DNA of 64,000 nucleotides from Bacillota bacterium (GCA_023436065.1 JAEZKU010000017.1:62001-126000), one strand, 5' to 3'. Shown: positions 1 through 8,112, numbered from the stretch's first letter. Program-made: numbers and translations. Notes: generated from the letters alone by a model not told the origin.

Positions 1-1193
1 TCATTATTGGAAAGGACTGCTTTTAATTCCTCCTCATTGCCTTCCTCATCCTCACGACCGATCGTCTTATAGTTGAACACGGTAATCAGGGCACGGAATA
101 CAACATAATAGATTACGAAGAATACCAGACCAATCGGTATAATCAACCAGGGATTCTGTACCATGGGAGCCTGTAAGCTCAGTATAAAGTCAATTAAACC
201 GGCACTGAAGTTAAATCCTACTCTGATCGGAAGCAGTGCTACGATGAAGCAGGAAATACCTGTTAATAATGCATGAACAAGATATAACACGGGAGCCAGG
301 AACATAAAGGAGAATTCCAGAGGCTCGGTAACACCTGTTAAGAAGGAACAAAGAGCTGCTGACATCAATAAGCTGGCTGCAATCTTCTTTCTCTTGGTTT
401 TAGCAGTATGGTACATAGCAAGAGCAGCACCGGGAAGGCCGAACATCATTACCGGGAAATAACCGGCCATATACATACCGGTCTCACCCAGGGTTCCTTT
501 ACCGGACCAGAAGTTACCTAAGTCATTAATACCTGCCAGATCAAACCAGAATACATTATTCAGAGCATGGTGAAGACCGGTAGGGATTAAGAGTCTGTTA
601 GCAAAACCGTAAATACCTGCGCCGATTGCTCCGGTGCTGATGATACCCTTACCAAAGGCAACAAGTGCGCCGTACAGAACCGGCCAAACGAAGAAAAGGA
701 TAACACTTGCTACAATCGTAACACCTGCTGTTACAATTGCTACACAGCGCTTTCCACTAAAGAATGCCAATGCATCCGGAAGCTTGGCATTCTTGAAACG
801 GTTATAGCAATTAGCACCAATCAAACCTGCAAGAATTCCGATAAACACATTCTGAATCTTACCGAAAGCCATATCTGCTTCAGCTCCGGTAAACATCGCA
901 ACTGAACTGCTGGATAATAGTGTCGTGAACATTAACCAGGATACAAGACCTGCCACTGCTGCTGTACCATCATTGTCCTTTGACATACCGATGGATACGC
1001 CAATTGCAAAGAGAATGGCCATGTTATTTAAGATTGCCCCACCGGCAGTAATCAAAAATGCTGCAATTACATTGTTTGCTCCCCAACCACTTGGGTCAAT
1101 CCAATATCCGATACCCATCATAATACCGGCAACCGGCAAAGTTGCTACCGGGAGCATTAAAGATTTACCAAGTCTTTGCATAAACTTCATCAT
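1..1193 (-). CDS. PTS sugar transporter EIIC (glucose/N-acetylglucosamine type), 3' end outside window
   Basis: Membrane permease subunit of a phosphotransferase system that imports and phosphorylates a hexose. Reading leftward from the ATG at 1193 gives about 397 residues beginning MMKFMQRLGKSLMLPVA, the usual start of the PtsG/NagE EIIC family, followed by about ten hydrophobic segments. The substrate-site region carries GLHHALNNVFWFD, GINDLGNFW and, further on, GVTEPLEF, all typical of the glucose/GlcNAc/maltose branch. After the last membrane segment the frame enters a charged linker (GREDEEGNEEELKAVL) and leaves the window, so an EIIB domain probably follows. An AGGAGG ribosome site lies about 9 bases upstream. 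It is the last visible gene of the operon antiterminator-EIIA-HPr-EIIC. Whether glucose or GlcNAc is the substrate cannot be decided from what is visible. Confidence 0.9.
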   Translation of the reverse strand, partial: MMKFMQRLGKSLMLPVATLPVAGIMMGIGYWIDPSGWGANNVIAAFLITAGGAILNNMAILFAIGVSIGMSKDNDGTAAVAGLVSWLMFTTLLSSSSVAMFTGAEADMAFGKIQNVFIGILAGLIGANCYNRFKNAKLPDALAFFSGKRCVAIVTAGVTIVASVILFFVWPVLYGALVAFGKGIISTGAIGAGIYGFANRLLIPTGLHHALNNVFWFDLAGINDLGNFWSGKGTLGETGMYMAGYFPVMMFGLPGAALAMYHTAKTKRKKIAASLLMSAALCSFLTGVTEPLEFSFMFLAPVLYLVHALLTGISCFIVALLPIRVGFNFSAGLIDFILSLQAPMVQNPWLIIPIGLVFFVIYYVVFRALITVFNYKTIGREDEEGNEEELKAVLSNN

Positions 1194-1241
1194 ATAATTT
1201 TTCTCCTCCTTTTATTATGCTGTTCTACAGCGGTTTCTTTA

Positions 1242-1499
1242 TTATAAATTCTCTTTCAAGAAAACCCGAAGTGTTTCTGAAGCCTCTGCTTCATCTGCGC
1301 CATCCACAAGAAATGTAACCTCATCTCCTTGCTTAATCCCAAGGGTCATGATACTGATAATACTTTTGGCATTCCCCTCCTGTTCTCCTTTTTTTATCGC
1401 GACATTACAGTCATATTGGTTGACTACCTTTACCAGCAGTCCGGCCGGTCTTGCGTGTATGCCAAGCTCATCTGTAATGATGTATTTCACTTCCTTCAC
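1242..1499 (-). CDS. ptsH: HPr phosphocarrier protein
   Basis: Small phosphocarrier that passes phosphate from enzyme I to EIIA. The open frame extends upstream, but an AAAGGAGG site sits inside that extension and places the start at the GTG at 1499. This gives 85 residues in which His15 (GIHARPA) and Ser46 (NAKSIISIM) fall exactly at their canonical positions. His15 is the phospho-transfer residue; Ser46 is the HPr kinase site used in Firmicute catabolite repression. Presence of His15 argues against a Crh paralogue. It lies between EIIA and EIIC in one operon and not next to ptsI, so it may be either the main HPr or an operon-specific one. Confidence 0.93.
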   Translation of the reverse strand: MKEVKYIITDELGIHARPAGLLVKVVNQYDCNVAIKKGEQEGNAKSIISIMTLGIKQGDEVTFLVDGADEAEASETLRVFLKENL

Positions 1500-1535
1500 G
1501 CACTTTCCTCCTTTCATCATCCTTAGGGCATTTCA

Positions 1536-2012
1536 TTATTTCTTCACTGTGATAAGCTGTTCCAGCTCATTTATCATCATTCCTGTATCAGGAATAATTC
1601 CCGAATAATCTGACATATTACAAATCACAACAGGAGTCATCAGTTCGTATCCGGCTTCCCTGATACCGGCCATATCAAACTCCACCAGCAGATCACCGGC
1701 CTTTACCATATCCCCTGTGCTGACGTGGGCGGTAAAAAACTGACCCTTTAGATTAACCGTATCAATACCAATATGAATCAGAAGCTCCACCCCCTGTTCT
1801 GTCCTAATACTGACGGCATGCTTTGTCTCAAACAGCATAGTGACTGTACCGTCAGCAGGTGCTACGACTCTTCCCTTGGATGGCAGTATTGCAACTCCAT
1901 CTCCTACAATCTTATCCCGAAATACCGGGTCATTGACCTGGCTCAGCGGAAATACCTTCCCTTCGACCGGTGAAGCAATCAATATTTTTTTGTCCTTCTT
2001 TAATCCAAACAT
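1536..2012 (-). CDS. PTS EIIA component, glucose (Crr) family
   Basis: Soluble 158-residue EIIA(Glc)-type protein that takes phosphate from HPr and donates it to EIIB. The all-beta fold signature is clear: SPVEGKVFPLSQVNDPVF near the N terminus, VVAPADGTV at about 50-57, and the two active-site histidines His65 (TKHAVSI) and His80 (LLIHIGIDTV). The length matches stand-alone Crr-like proteins. The stop of the antiterminator gene is 9 bases upstream, and a GAGGG-type ribosome site overlaps that gap, so the two are cotranscribed. It presumably serves the EIIC encoded downstream, which would need a separate or fused EIIB. Confidence 0.93.
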   Translation of the reverse strand: MFGLKKDKKILIASPVEGKVFPLSQVNDPVFRDKIVGDGVAILPSKGRVVAPADGTVTMLFETKHAVSIRTEQGVELLIHIGIDTVNLKGQFFTAHVSTGDMVKAGDLLVEFDMAGIREAGYELMTPVVICNMSDYSGIIPDTGMMINELEQLITVKK

Positions 2013-2021
2013 GCTGCCCTC

Positions 2022-2867
2022 CTAATCCTTTGCATGGGTTCCTAAAACTACTCTCCTGATGTGAACTGTAAGCATTGCCAGTTCTTCTGCAACGATGATC
2101 TCCTGAAAGCTTTCCTTCAGATACTCACCTATCTTCTCACTGCAGGTAAATTCAGCAGGATAAAGCTTCTTTACCATCTCACAGAATTCCATATCTATAT
2201 TGTCCAACTGCTCTCTGCTTAATATCCGCTGAATCATAAATCGCAGATGACTGACCAAACGTTCAAACTGCAGGGACCCTTCTTCTAAAATAATACCGAA
2301 ATCTTCTTTCACAATCTGAAGCACCTTCGGGAGCAATTTCGTTATGCTCATCGTCTGGCTCATCACGGTATTGTACTCCGCATTCACTATATGAAGTGCA
2401 ATGGATGCTGCCTCATCTACCGGAAGGCGAAGTCCCAGACGTTTTTCAATTAACGCAATCGCATACTCTCCGATCAGATATTCCTGACGATACATTCTCT
2501 GCACATCCCATAAAAGCGGATTGTCAAAAATCATATCCTGCTTAAAACGCTCAATGGCAAAACTGATGTGGTCTGTCAGGGTTATATAAATATTCGGATT
2601 CAGTCTCCGATTCAATATTTTATCTGCATACGTGATGATTTCATTGGATACCTGAATATGCTCCAAAGGCAGATTCTCTATCAATTCCTTGAATTTGTTC
2701 ACTGCCGTCTGACTCTCCAGGTAGAATATCTTCTCAATCAGGCTCTGGTTTATTTCTTTTCCCTGCTTTGCCTGAAATCCGACACCCTTTCCCATAACGA
2801 TTACTTCCTTACCCTTGGGATCGAAGGCACTTACCACGTTATTATTGATAACCCGTTCCACTTGCAT
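2022..2867 (-). CDS. BglG/LicT-family transcriptional antiterminator
   Basis: RNA-binding antiterminator of 281 residues. Residues 1-55 form the co-antiterminator domain (MQVERVINNNVVSAFD, GKGVGFQAKQG), followed by two PTS regulatory domains. Conserved PRD histidines are seen in LTDHISFAIERF and IALHIVNAE (PRD1) and in VSHLRFMIQRI and LTVHIRRV (PRD2); these are phosphorylated by HPr and EII proteins in the family. The leader contains a matching RAT site overlapping a terminator, so the protein most likely controls its own operon, opening it when the sugar is present. The RAT sequence resembles the LicT/SacT class more than the GlcT class, although the downstream EIIC is of glucose type. Confidence 0.92.
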   Translation of the reverse strand: MQVERVINNNVVSAFDPKGKEVIVMGKGVGFQAKQGKEINQSLIEKIFYLESQTAVNKFKELIENLPLEHIQVSNEIITYADKILNRRLNPNIYITLTDHISFAIERFKQDMIFDNPLLWDVQRMYRQEYLIGEYAIALIEKRLGLRLPVDEAASIALHIVNAEYNTVMSQTMSITKLLPKVLQIVKEDFGIILEEGSLQFERLVSHLRFMIQRILSREQLDNIDMEFCEMVKKLYPAEFTCSEKIGEYLKESFQEIIVAEELAMLTVHIRRVVLGTHAKD

Positions 2868-2894
2868 CTTACTTTCTCCTCAACAATACGAATT

Positions 2895-2946
2895 GAATAA
2901 AAAAGACCAAACCCTATGGAATTAGTATTCCATAAAATTTGGTCTT
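2895..2946 (-). terminator. Conditional terminator in PTS operon leader
   Basis: On the minus strand AAGACCAAA and ATGGAAT pair with ATTCCAT and TTTGGTCTT around a short loop, followed by TTTTTTATTC. This is a rho-independent terminator located between promoter and first gene. Its 5' arm shares the bases AAGACC with the RAT site, so the two structures exclude one another. Confidence 0.88.
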
Positions 2947-2968
2947 GCCTGCTTTCCAGTAACAATCC
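2941..2968 (-). promoter_or_regulatory. RAT (ribonucleic antiterminator) site
   Basis: The minus strand reads GGATTGTTACTGG then AAAGCAGGCAAGACC. This matches the RAT consensus bound by LicT/SacY/BglG co-antiterminator domains almost base for base. It overlaps the left arm of the terminator by six bases and precedes the antiterminator gene, the standard autoregulated arrangement. Confidence 0.9.
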
Positions 2969-2991
2969 GTCGATATTAAATATCTGATATA

Positions 2992-3020
2992 AGTCTATCA
3001 ACAAAATAGCTATATGTCAA
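2992..3020 (-). promoter_or_regulatory. Promoter of the PTS operon
   Basis: A perfect -35 TTGACA (3015-3020) is followed after 17 bases by TAGACT (2992-2997) on the minus strand. Transcription would start near 2985, about 17 bases before the RAT site. The -10 box is a weak match. Confidence 0.6.
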
Positions 3021-3121
3021 TATCTATTTTTCACATATATTATATAAAATCACTATTAATAACATCCAGAGCACAGATCATATGGTTGTTTTATACAAAT
3101 CAAGCAAGCTGATTGTAACAA

Positions 3122-5785
3122 TTATTTACTCAAATGCGCCAGACGGTCGGTGACCTGATTCATCATGTCGGTATATTTATCAAGCTTTGCACGCTCTTCC
3201 GCAAGCTTACTTTCCGGTGCTTTATTAACGAAGTTCGGATTCGCAAGCATACCGTTTACACGCTTCAACTCACCCTCAAGGCGCTCCTTTTCCTTGGTCA
3301 GACGCTCGATTTCCTTGTCGATGTCAACCAGGTCTGCAAAAGGAATGTAGATGACTGCACCGGGTACGACTGTAGATACAGCATCCTCTGAAATTCCGGA
3401 CTTATCAGCCTGTACCAATACCTCATTGGCATATCCGAGTGTTGCAAAGAACACCTTACTGTCAGTAAAGATATTACGTACCTTCTCGCTGTCGGATACT
3501 ACGATCACTGTAGCCTTCCTGCTCGGGGGAACATTCATCTCCGAACGTACATTACGGATTCCCTTTACTGCTTCCTTGATCAGTTCCACAGCTTCTGCTT
3601 CCTTCTCATACCCGAAGCTCTGATTGTATACGGGCCACCGGGAAATCATGATGGAATCTGCTTCCTTCTGTCCTGACATTTCCTGCAGGGTACAGAAGAT
3701 TTCCTCTGTTACAAAGGGCATATACGGATGCAACAGCTTTAAGGAGGTAGTCAAAACATATTTTAAAGTCCAGAGTGCTGCCGCTTTTGTCTCGTCAGTC
3801 TCGCTGTATAACCTGGGCTTAACCATTTCCACGTACCAGTCGCAGAATTCCTCCCAGATGAAGTCATTTACCTTCTGTGCAGAAATTCCGAGGTCATAGT
3901 TCTCTAAGCCCTCTGTTACTTCGGCAACCAGAGTATTCACTCTGGAAAGTATCCATTTATCAGCGATCGTAAGAAGCTTCTCATCAAGCTTCTCTCCGAT
4001 GGTTGCCTTTTCGAGATTCATCATGATGAAACGGGAAGCGTTCCATACCTTATTCGCAAAGTTACGGCTGGCTTCTACTCTCTCCCAATAGAAACGCATG
4101 TCATTACCGGGCGCGTTACCGGTAATCAGGGAGAAGCGGAGTGCGTCTGCACCGTATTTATCAATCACCTCAAGCGGGTCAATACCGTTGCCGAGGGATT
4201 TACTCATCTTACGACCCTGGGAATCTCTGACCAGACCATGGATCAGCACCTTACTGAAGGGCTTTCTTCCCATTTGCGCATAGCCTGAGAATACCATACG
4301 AAGCACCCAGAAGAAGATAATATCATATCCGGTAACAAGTACATCCGTAGGATAGAAATAATCCAAATCCTCTGTCTTTTCCGGCCAGCCAAGAGTTGAG
4401 AAGGGCCATAAAGCTGAGCTGAACCAGGTATCCAGCGTATCCTCGTCCTGTCTTAAATGAGTCGAACCGCACTTAGGGCATCTGGAGGGTTCTTCCTTGG
4501 CAACGATGATTTCACCACAGCCATCGCAATAATATGCAGGGATTCTATGTCCCCACCAGAGCTGTCTGGAGATGCACCAGTCTCTGATGTTCTCTGCCCA
4601 GTTGAAATAAATTTTATCAAAACGTTCCGGAACAAACTGGATGTCACCCGTCTTCACTCCGTAGATAGCAGGTTTGATCAATTCCTCCATCTTAACAAAC
4701 CATTGCTGTTTGATCAGTGGCTCGACGGTGGTATGACAACGGTCATGCGTACCTACATTATGGCTATGATCCTCTACCTTAACCAGAAGCCCAAGCTCCT
4801 TCAATTCATTTACGATCAACTTACGTGCTTCATAACGATCCATACCCTGATACTTGCCGCCATTGCTATTAATGGTGGCATCATCGTTCATGACGTTGAT
4901 TTCGGGAAGGTTATGTCTCTTACCAACCTCAAAGTCGTTGGGATCATGGGCAGGTGTAATCTTTACAACACCGGTACCGAATTCCTTATCTACATAGTAA
5001 TCCCCAACTACGGGAATCTCTCTGTTCATCAGAGGCAACAGAACAGTCTTTCCGATGAGATGCTGATACCTCTCATCCTCAGGGTGAACCGCTACTGCTG
5101 TATCTCCGAGCATTGTCTCGGGTCTGGTGGTGGCAACCTCTACAAAGCCTTCCTCACCTACGATCGGATATTTGATATGCCAGAAATGTCCGGCCTGTTC
5201 CTCATGCTCAACCTCAGCATCAGAGATGGAGGTCTGACAAACCGGGCACCAGTTAATAATCCTGGAGCCTTTATAGATATAGCCTTCATTATAAAGCTTG
5301 ATAAATACCTCATTTACTGCATGATTACAGCCTTCATCCATCGTGAAGCGCTCTCTGTCCCAATCACAGGAGGAGCCCAATTTCTTCAGCTGGGAGATAA
5401 TCCTGCCGCCATATTCCTCTTTCCATTTCCATGCTCTCTCTAGGAAGGCTTCTCTACCGATATCCTCTTTGTTTGCAATTCCTTCCTTACGCATCTGCTC
5501 AATGATCTTGACCTCGGTCGCAATACTTGCATGATCGGTTCCCGGCTGCCAAAGAGCATTATATCCCTGCATCCTCTTGAAACGAATCAGGATGTCCTGC
5601 ATCGTATTATCTAACGCATGTCCCATATGAAGCTGTCCCGTGATGTTCGGCGGGGGTATCACAATTGTGAAGGGCTTCTTGCTGCGGTCTACCTCAGCAT
5701 GGAAGTACTTCTTCTCCTCCCATTTATGATACAGTCTTTCTTCAATGTCCTTGGGGTCATAGGTTTTCGCAAGTTCTTTTTCCAT
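3122..5785 (-). CDS. valS: Valyl-tRNA synthetase
   Basis: Class I aminoacyl-tRNA synthetase of 887 residues that charges tRNA-Val. The HIGH motif is at residues 53-56 within PPPNITGQLHMGH, the KMSKS motif is in GRKMSKSLGN about two thirds along, and the editing domain carries the family's TTRPETMLGDTAVAV. The C terminus is the ValRS-specific coiled coil (DKEIERLTKEKERLEGELK). Length is normal for the bacterial enzyme. The ATG at 5785 has a purine-rich AGGAAGAG site upstream. A T-box leader begins some 730 bases upstream, so expression should respond to uncharged tRNA-Val. The 460 bases between the T-box terminator and the start codon are unusually long and contain a REP-like palindrome. Confidence 0.98.
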   Translation of the reverse strand: MEKELAKTYDPKDIEERLYHKWEEKKYFHAEVDRSKKPFTIVIPPPNITGQLHMGHALDNTMQDILIRFKRMQGYNALWQPGTDHASIATEVKIIEQMRKEGIANKEDIGREAFLERAWKWKEEYGGRIISQLKKLGSSCDWDRERFTMDEGCNHAVNEVFIKLYNEGYIYKGSRIINWCPVCQTSISDAEVEHEEQAGHFWHIKYPIVGEEGFVEVATTRPETMLGDTAVAVHPEDERYQHLIGKTVLLPLMNREIPVVGDYYVDKEFGTGVVKITPAHDPNDFEVGKRHNLPEINVMNDDATINSNGGKYQGMDRYEARKLIVNELKELGLLVKVEDHSHNVGTHDRCHTTVEPLIKQQWFVKMEELIKPAIYGVKTGDIQFVPERFDKIYFNWAENIRDWCISRQLWWGHRIPAYYCDGCGEIIVAKEEPSRCPKCGSTHLRQDEDTLDTWFSSALWPFSTLGWPEKTEDLDYFYPTDVLVTGYDIIFFWVLRMVFSGYAQMGRKPFSKVLIHGLVRDSQGRKMSKSLGNGIDPLEVIDKYGADALRFSLITGNAPGNDMRFYWERVEASRNFANKVWNASRFIMMNLEKATIGEKLDEKLLTIADKWILSRVNTLVAEVTEGLENYDLGISAQKVNDFIWEEFCDWYVEMVKPRLYSETDETKAAALWTLKYVLTTSLKLLHPYMPFVTEEIFCTLQEMSGQKEADSIMISRWPVYNQSFGYEKEAEAVELIKEAVKGIRNVRSEMNVPPSRKATVIVVSDSEKVRNIFTDSKVFFATLGYANEVLVQADKSGISEDAVSTVVPGAVIYIPFADLVDIDKEIERLTKEKERLEGELKRVNGMLANPNFVNKAPESKLAEERAKLDKYTDMMNQVTDRLAHLSK

Positions 5786-5832
5786 GGTTCTCTTCCTTTC
5801 AGGGTGTAATTATGATTTCATATTGAATATTT

Positions 5833-5950
5833 CTAGGGACGGTACTGGTTCTAGGGACGGTACTTTGCTATGGATGATATATTTTCCTTCCGATGAACGC
5901 TTTCAAGAAAGCAATCTAGTCATACAAATATATCATCCATAACAAAGTAC
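5833..5950. repeat. REP-like palindromic element with doubled GGGACGG head
   Basis: Two direct copies of CTAGGGACGGTACT (5833-5846 and 5851-5864) are followed by a long inverted repeat: GTACTTTGCTATGGATGATA (from 5860, arm to 5885) and its near-perfect complement at 5925-5950. The interior holds a small perfect hairpin, GCTTTC-AA-GAAAGC (5899-5912). The GGGACGGT head resembles REP sequences mobilised by Y1-type (REP-associated) transposases in Firmicutes; that link is from memory and no transposase is present here. The element lies inside the transcribed valS leader. Confidence 0.7.
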
Positions 5951-6244
5951 CTGTTTCTATAAGGTTTACCATAAAAGCATAAATAGATGATAAAGGTTAT
6001 CACATTGCTTATTTCAGTATTTTATCCTGATTCTGATAATTCGAATAACTTACTTTATCATTATCCTAATTACTTTTCGTGTTATTATACTTATTGTTAT
6101 CTTTACTATTTTTGCAATTATCCTTATCGTTTGCCTTTCTTTAATTATCAACTGACATGTTAAGTATATTTCTTTGCTAATTTTTTCACTTGATATTAAC
6201 CCTGCTTTTGAAGGGGGTATAATATATCTTAGCCTTCATGAAAT
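5951..6244. other. AT-rich spacer in valS leader
   Basis: About 290 bases, strongly AT-rich, with repeated short pyrimidine runs such as TTATC, TTATT and CTTATT and no open frame with a ribosome site. I see no promoter, riboswitch or RNA gene in it. It is transcribed as part of valS whenever the T-box reads through. Confidence 0.5.
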
Positions 6245-6520
6245 TAAAAAAGGTTCCTCGTCTGAAAGGACGAAGAACCGTGGTACCACCTTTATTCCAG
6301 ACAAGCGAAATATGATGTTTCGCGGAAGCGGGTAAACGCTATACTCTGTCTGCTCTGCTGCCTGTAACGGGACAACCCGGCATCTCTTACACACCCTCTG
6401 GCTTCAGAGCTGCTGTTCCGGAGCTACCTTCAATAAGCTTGCTTTGAACCACCTTTCAGCCGGTGGATGGTTCTCTCTGATAAGCTTCTCTTATCTAATC
6501 CTCTCCATCACTACATTTTT
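6245..6520 (-). promoter_or_regulatory. T-box leader (valine), with terminator
   Basis: The minus strand contains AAAGGTGGTACCACGG at 6294-6279, the T-box that pairs with the tRNA acceptor end. It is followed by the terminator stem GGTTCTTCGTCC / GACGAGGAACC and a T run ending near 6246. Upstream lies a Stem I with the distal AGAGAG motif and a GGCTGAAAGGTGG segment. The base of Stem I can pair GGAG with CTCC. Above it the loop strand GAAGGTAG contains GTA (6425-6427), a valine codon at the specifier position. This agrees with valS downstream. Confidence 0.9.
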
Positions 6521-6537
6521 TGATATAGTATTTATAT

Positions 6538-6567
6538 AATATAAGTCAAAACCCAATATAATGTCAA
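6538..6567 (-). promoter_or_regulatory. Promoter of valS T-box transcript
   Basis: On the minus strand TTGACA (6562-6567) is followed after 18 bases by TATATT (6538-6543), just upstream of the T-box Stem I. The -35 box is perfect; the -10 could alternatively be the overlapping TTATAT with 17-base spacing. Confidence 0.55.
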
Positions 6568-6649
6568 GCTGTTTTTGTTTTGAAGTAATTTCACAGTCTA
6601 CACTTCTATAGGTCCTCCAACATTTCTGATGAGATGTCATTATCCAGAT

Positions 6650-7276
6650 CTATTTCATATCCTCTAACATCTCATTACTCCACTCAGCATACAACCTTGC
6701 CTGGCGGAGTCCCAGGTCAAGTACCTTAAGGAGCTGTCTGTGATTGCTGTGTTCATCGGCAATTGCCTGTAATTCCTTCTGAAACATAGTGAACAACATG
6801 AGCTTCTGATGTGCCTGCTGCTGAAATTCTGTCAGATGCCTGCGCATCTCCTCCCGGTTATCGTCGGTGGCAAGGTACATCTTAAGCAGGAATTCACTGC
6901 GGGTAGTGTCCTTTTCATTCTCAGCTTCCATCCATCTTTTTAGAGCTTCCTGCCCTTCCCGGGTAATTCGGTATTTGATCTTCTCAGGTCTGGCGGTTAC
7001 CTTCTTCTGCTCTGACTTTTCGATGATATCTGCCAGTACTTCCTCCCAGGGTCCCTCCGGCATACTATCATAATCATGCTTTCTCTCCTCATCAGCAGCA
7101 ACATTAATCTGCTCAATGAGCCCCTCCTTCTTAAGCTTAGCAAGCTCGGGATAGATCTGTCCGTAGCTCTCCTGCCAGAAGAAAGACATCCTGATATCAA
7201 TTATTTTCTTTATATCATAACCGCTTAGCGGCTCCTCATTTAATAAACCGAGGATTACGAACCTTGTCTTCTTCAT
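6650..7276 (-). CDS. PadR-family transcriptional regulator
   Basis: Winged-helix regulator of about 208 residues. The N-terminal domain shows the PadR pattern FVILGLLNEEPLSGYDIKKII and, after it, SYGQIYPELAKLKKEGLIE, with the wing residues KIKYRITREGQEALKRW. The C-terminal half is the helical dimerisation domain (Vir_act_alpha_C type). An upstream in-frame GTG at 7282 exists, but AAGGAG sits 6 bases before the ATG at 7276, so that start is used here. It lies 14 bases downstream of the NapH-like gene and is probably cotranscribed with it. There is an unusual charged insertion (ADEERKHDYDSMPEGPWEEV) between the recognition helix and the wing. Confidence 0.88.
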   Translation of the reverse strand: MKKTRFVILGLLNEEPLSGYDIKKIIDIRMSFFWQESYGQIYPELAKLKKEGLIEQINVAADEERKHDYDSMPEGPWEEVLADIIEKSEQKKVTARPEKIKYRITREGQEALKRWMEAENEKDTTRSEFLLKMYLATDDNREEMRRHLTEFQQQAHQKLMLFTMFQKELQAIADEHSNHRQLLKVLDLGLRQARLYAEWSNEMLEDMK

Positions 7277-7290
7277 AAACACTCCTTGGA

Positions 7291-8010
7291 TTACAGTTTA
7301 TATGTAATTACCTTTTTCGGACAGGCGTCAATGCATTCCCCACAGAGAATACATTCCGGATCGTACATTTTTCCTGTTTGCACCTTCTCAGATACCTTCA
7401 GAGCCATGGGACATTTCCTGTCACAAGCATGACACTGCGTACAGGCATTCTTCTCGGAGATCAGTCGGAGCTGTCTGATATGCAGGAGCCGTCCAAGCTT
7501 ATTTCCAAGTACCATAAAGGGTGCCATCCAGCAAAGATAATGGCAAATTGCCCGCTTGCCTGAGATTATGACAGGTACAAAAAACAGAAGAACGATCCCA
7601 TAGTAAATTATGTAACCGTATATATTCGCAATGGATATTCCATGATCCGTCAAGTAGAAGAAGTCAACCGTGATATCCTTCTTGCCAAGCAGAAAGCTTG
7701 CAATCACTCCAATGACCCAAAGGGACCAGGTAACATACTTGATATTATTTCTCCATCCCTGCTTTGGGCTATTATTATTAATCAGTGTCGCGCATTCCAT
7801 TATACCACCGGCAGGACACAGGTAAGCGCAAAAGATTCTTCCGAAGAAGATTCCTCCCACAAGCATTGCCATAAATACGATGAAGCTTCCGTTGATGATG
7901 CCCTCCATAGCTCCCATGATGATGACATAAGGGGAAAGATAATAAATTGTGATTGGGAAGAGCAACATGGAACTGATGATAAATAGTTTTCTGATATTCT
8001 GCCTTTTCAT
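7291..8010 (-). CDS. NapH/MauN-like membrane 4Fe-4S ferredoxin
   Basis: Polytopic membrane protein of 239 residues that should carry electrons between quinol or another donor and a partner. It has about four to five hydrophobic segments, two membrane-adjacent cysteine motifs of the NapH class (GRIFCAYLCPAGG and RAICHYLCWMAPF, the second lacking the final Pro), and at the C terminus two ferredoxin clusters, CTQCHACDRKCP and CILCGECIDACPKK. No catalytic partner gene is adjacent; only the PadR regulator follows. The family is used with nitrate reductase, NosR-type and other redox systems, so its partner here is unknown. Confidence 0.82.
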   Translation of the reverse strand: MKRQNIRKLFIISSMLLFPITIYYLSPYVIIMGAMEGIINGSFIVFMAMLVGGIFFGRIFCAYLCPAGGIMECATLINNNSPKQGWRNNIKYVTWSLWVIGVIASFLLGKKDITVDFFYLTDHGISIANIYGYIIYYGIVLLFFVPVIISGKRAICHYLCWMAPFMVLGNKLGRLLHIRQLRLISEKNACTQCHACDRKCPMALKVSEKVQTGKMYDPECILCGECIDACPKKVITYKL

Positions 8011-8052
8011 AGAAACCTCCTGATCATATATCTCTCATATATTTACTTTCAT

Positions 8053-8112
8053 ATCTACTTATTTATCTACTTATATGTCTTCATACAAGTCTTCATGTAA
8101 GTCTTATATATC
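8053..8112. repeat. Degenerate 12-bp tandem repeats upstream of NapH-like gene
   Basis: Five 12-base units follow one another: ATCTACTTATTT, ATCTACTTATAT, GTCTTCATACAA, GTCTTCATGTAA, GTCTTATATATC. They lie 45-100 bases upstream of the start of the NapH-like/PadR operon, where regulator binding would be expected. ATACAA/ATGTAA-like cores recall PadR operators, but this is only suggestive. Confidence 0.5.

Noticed and set aside
3061..3121. Terminator after valS
   Set aside because: Only a weak AATCAGC/GCTTGATT pairing without a T run was found.
4457..5443. Open frame of 328 codons on the plus strand
   Set aside because: It lies wholly antisense to valS, has no ribosome site and its protein has no recognisable features; it is a by-product of valS codon use.
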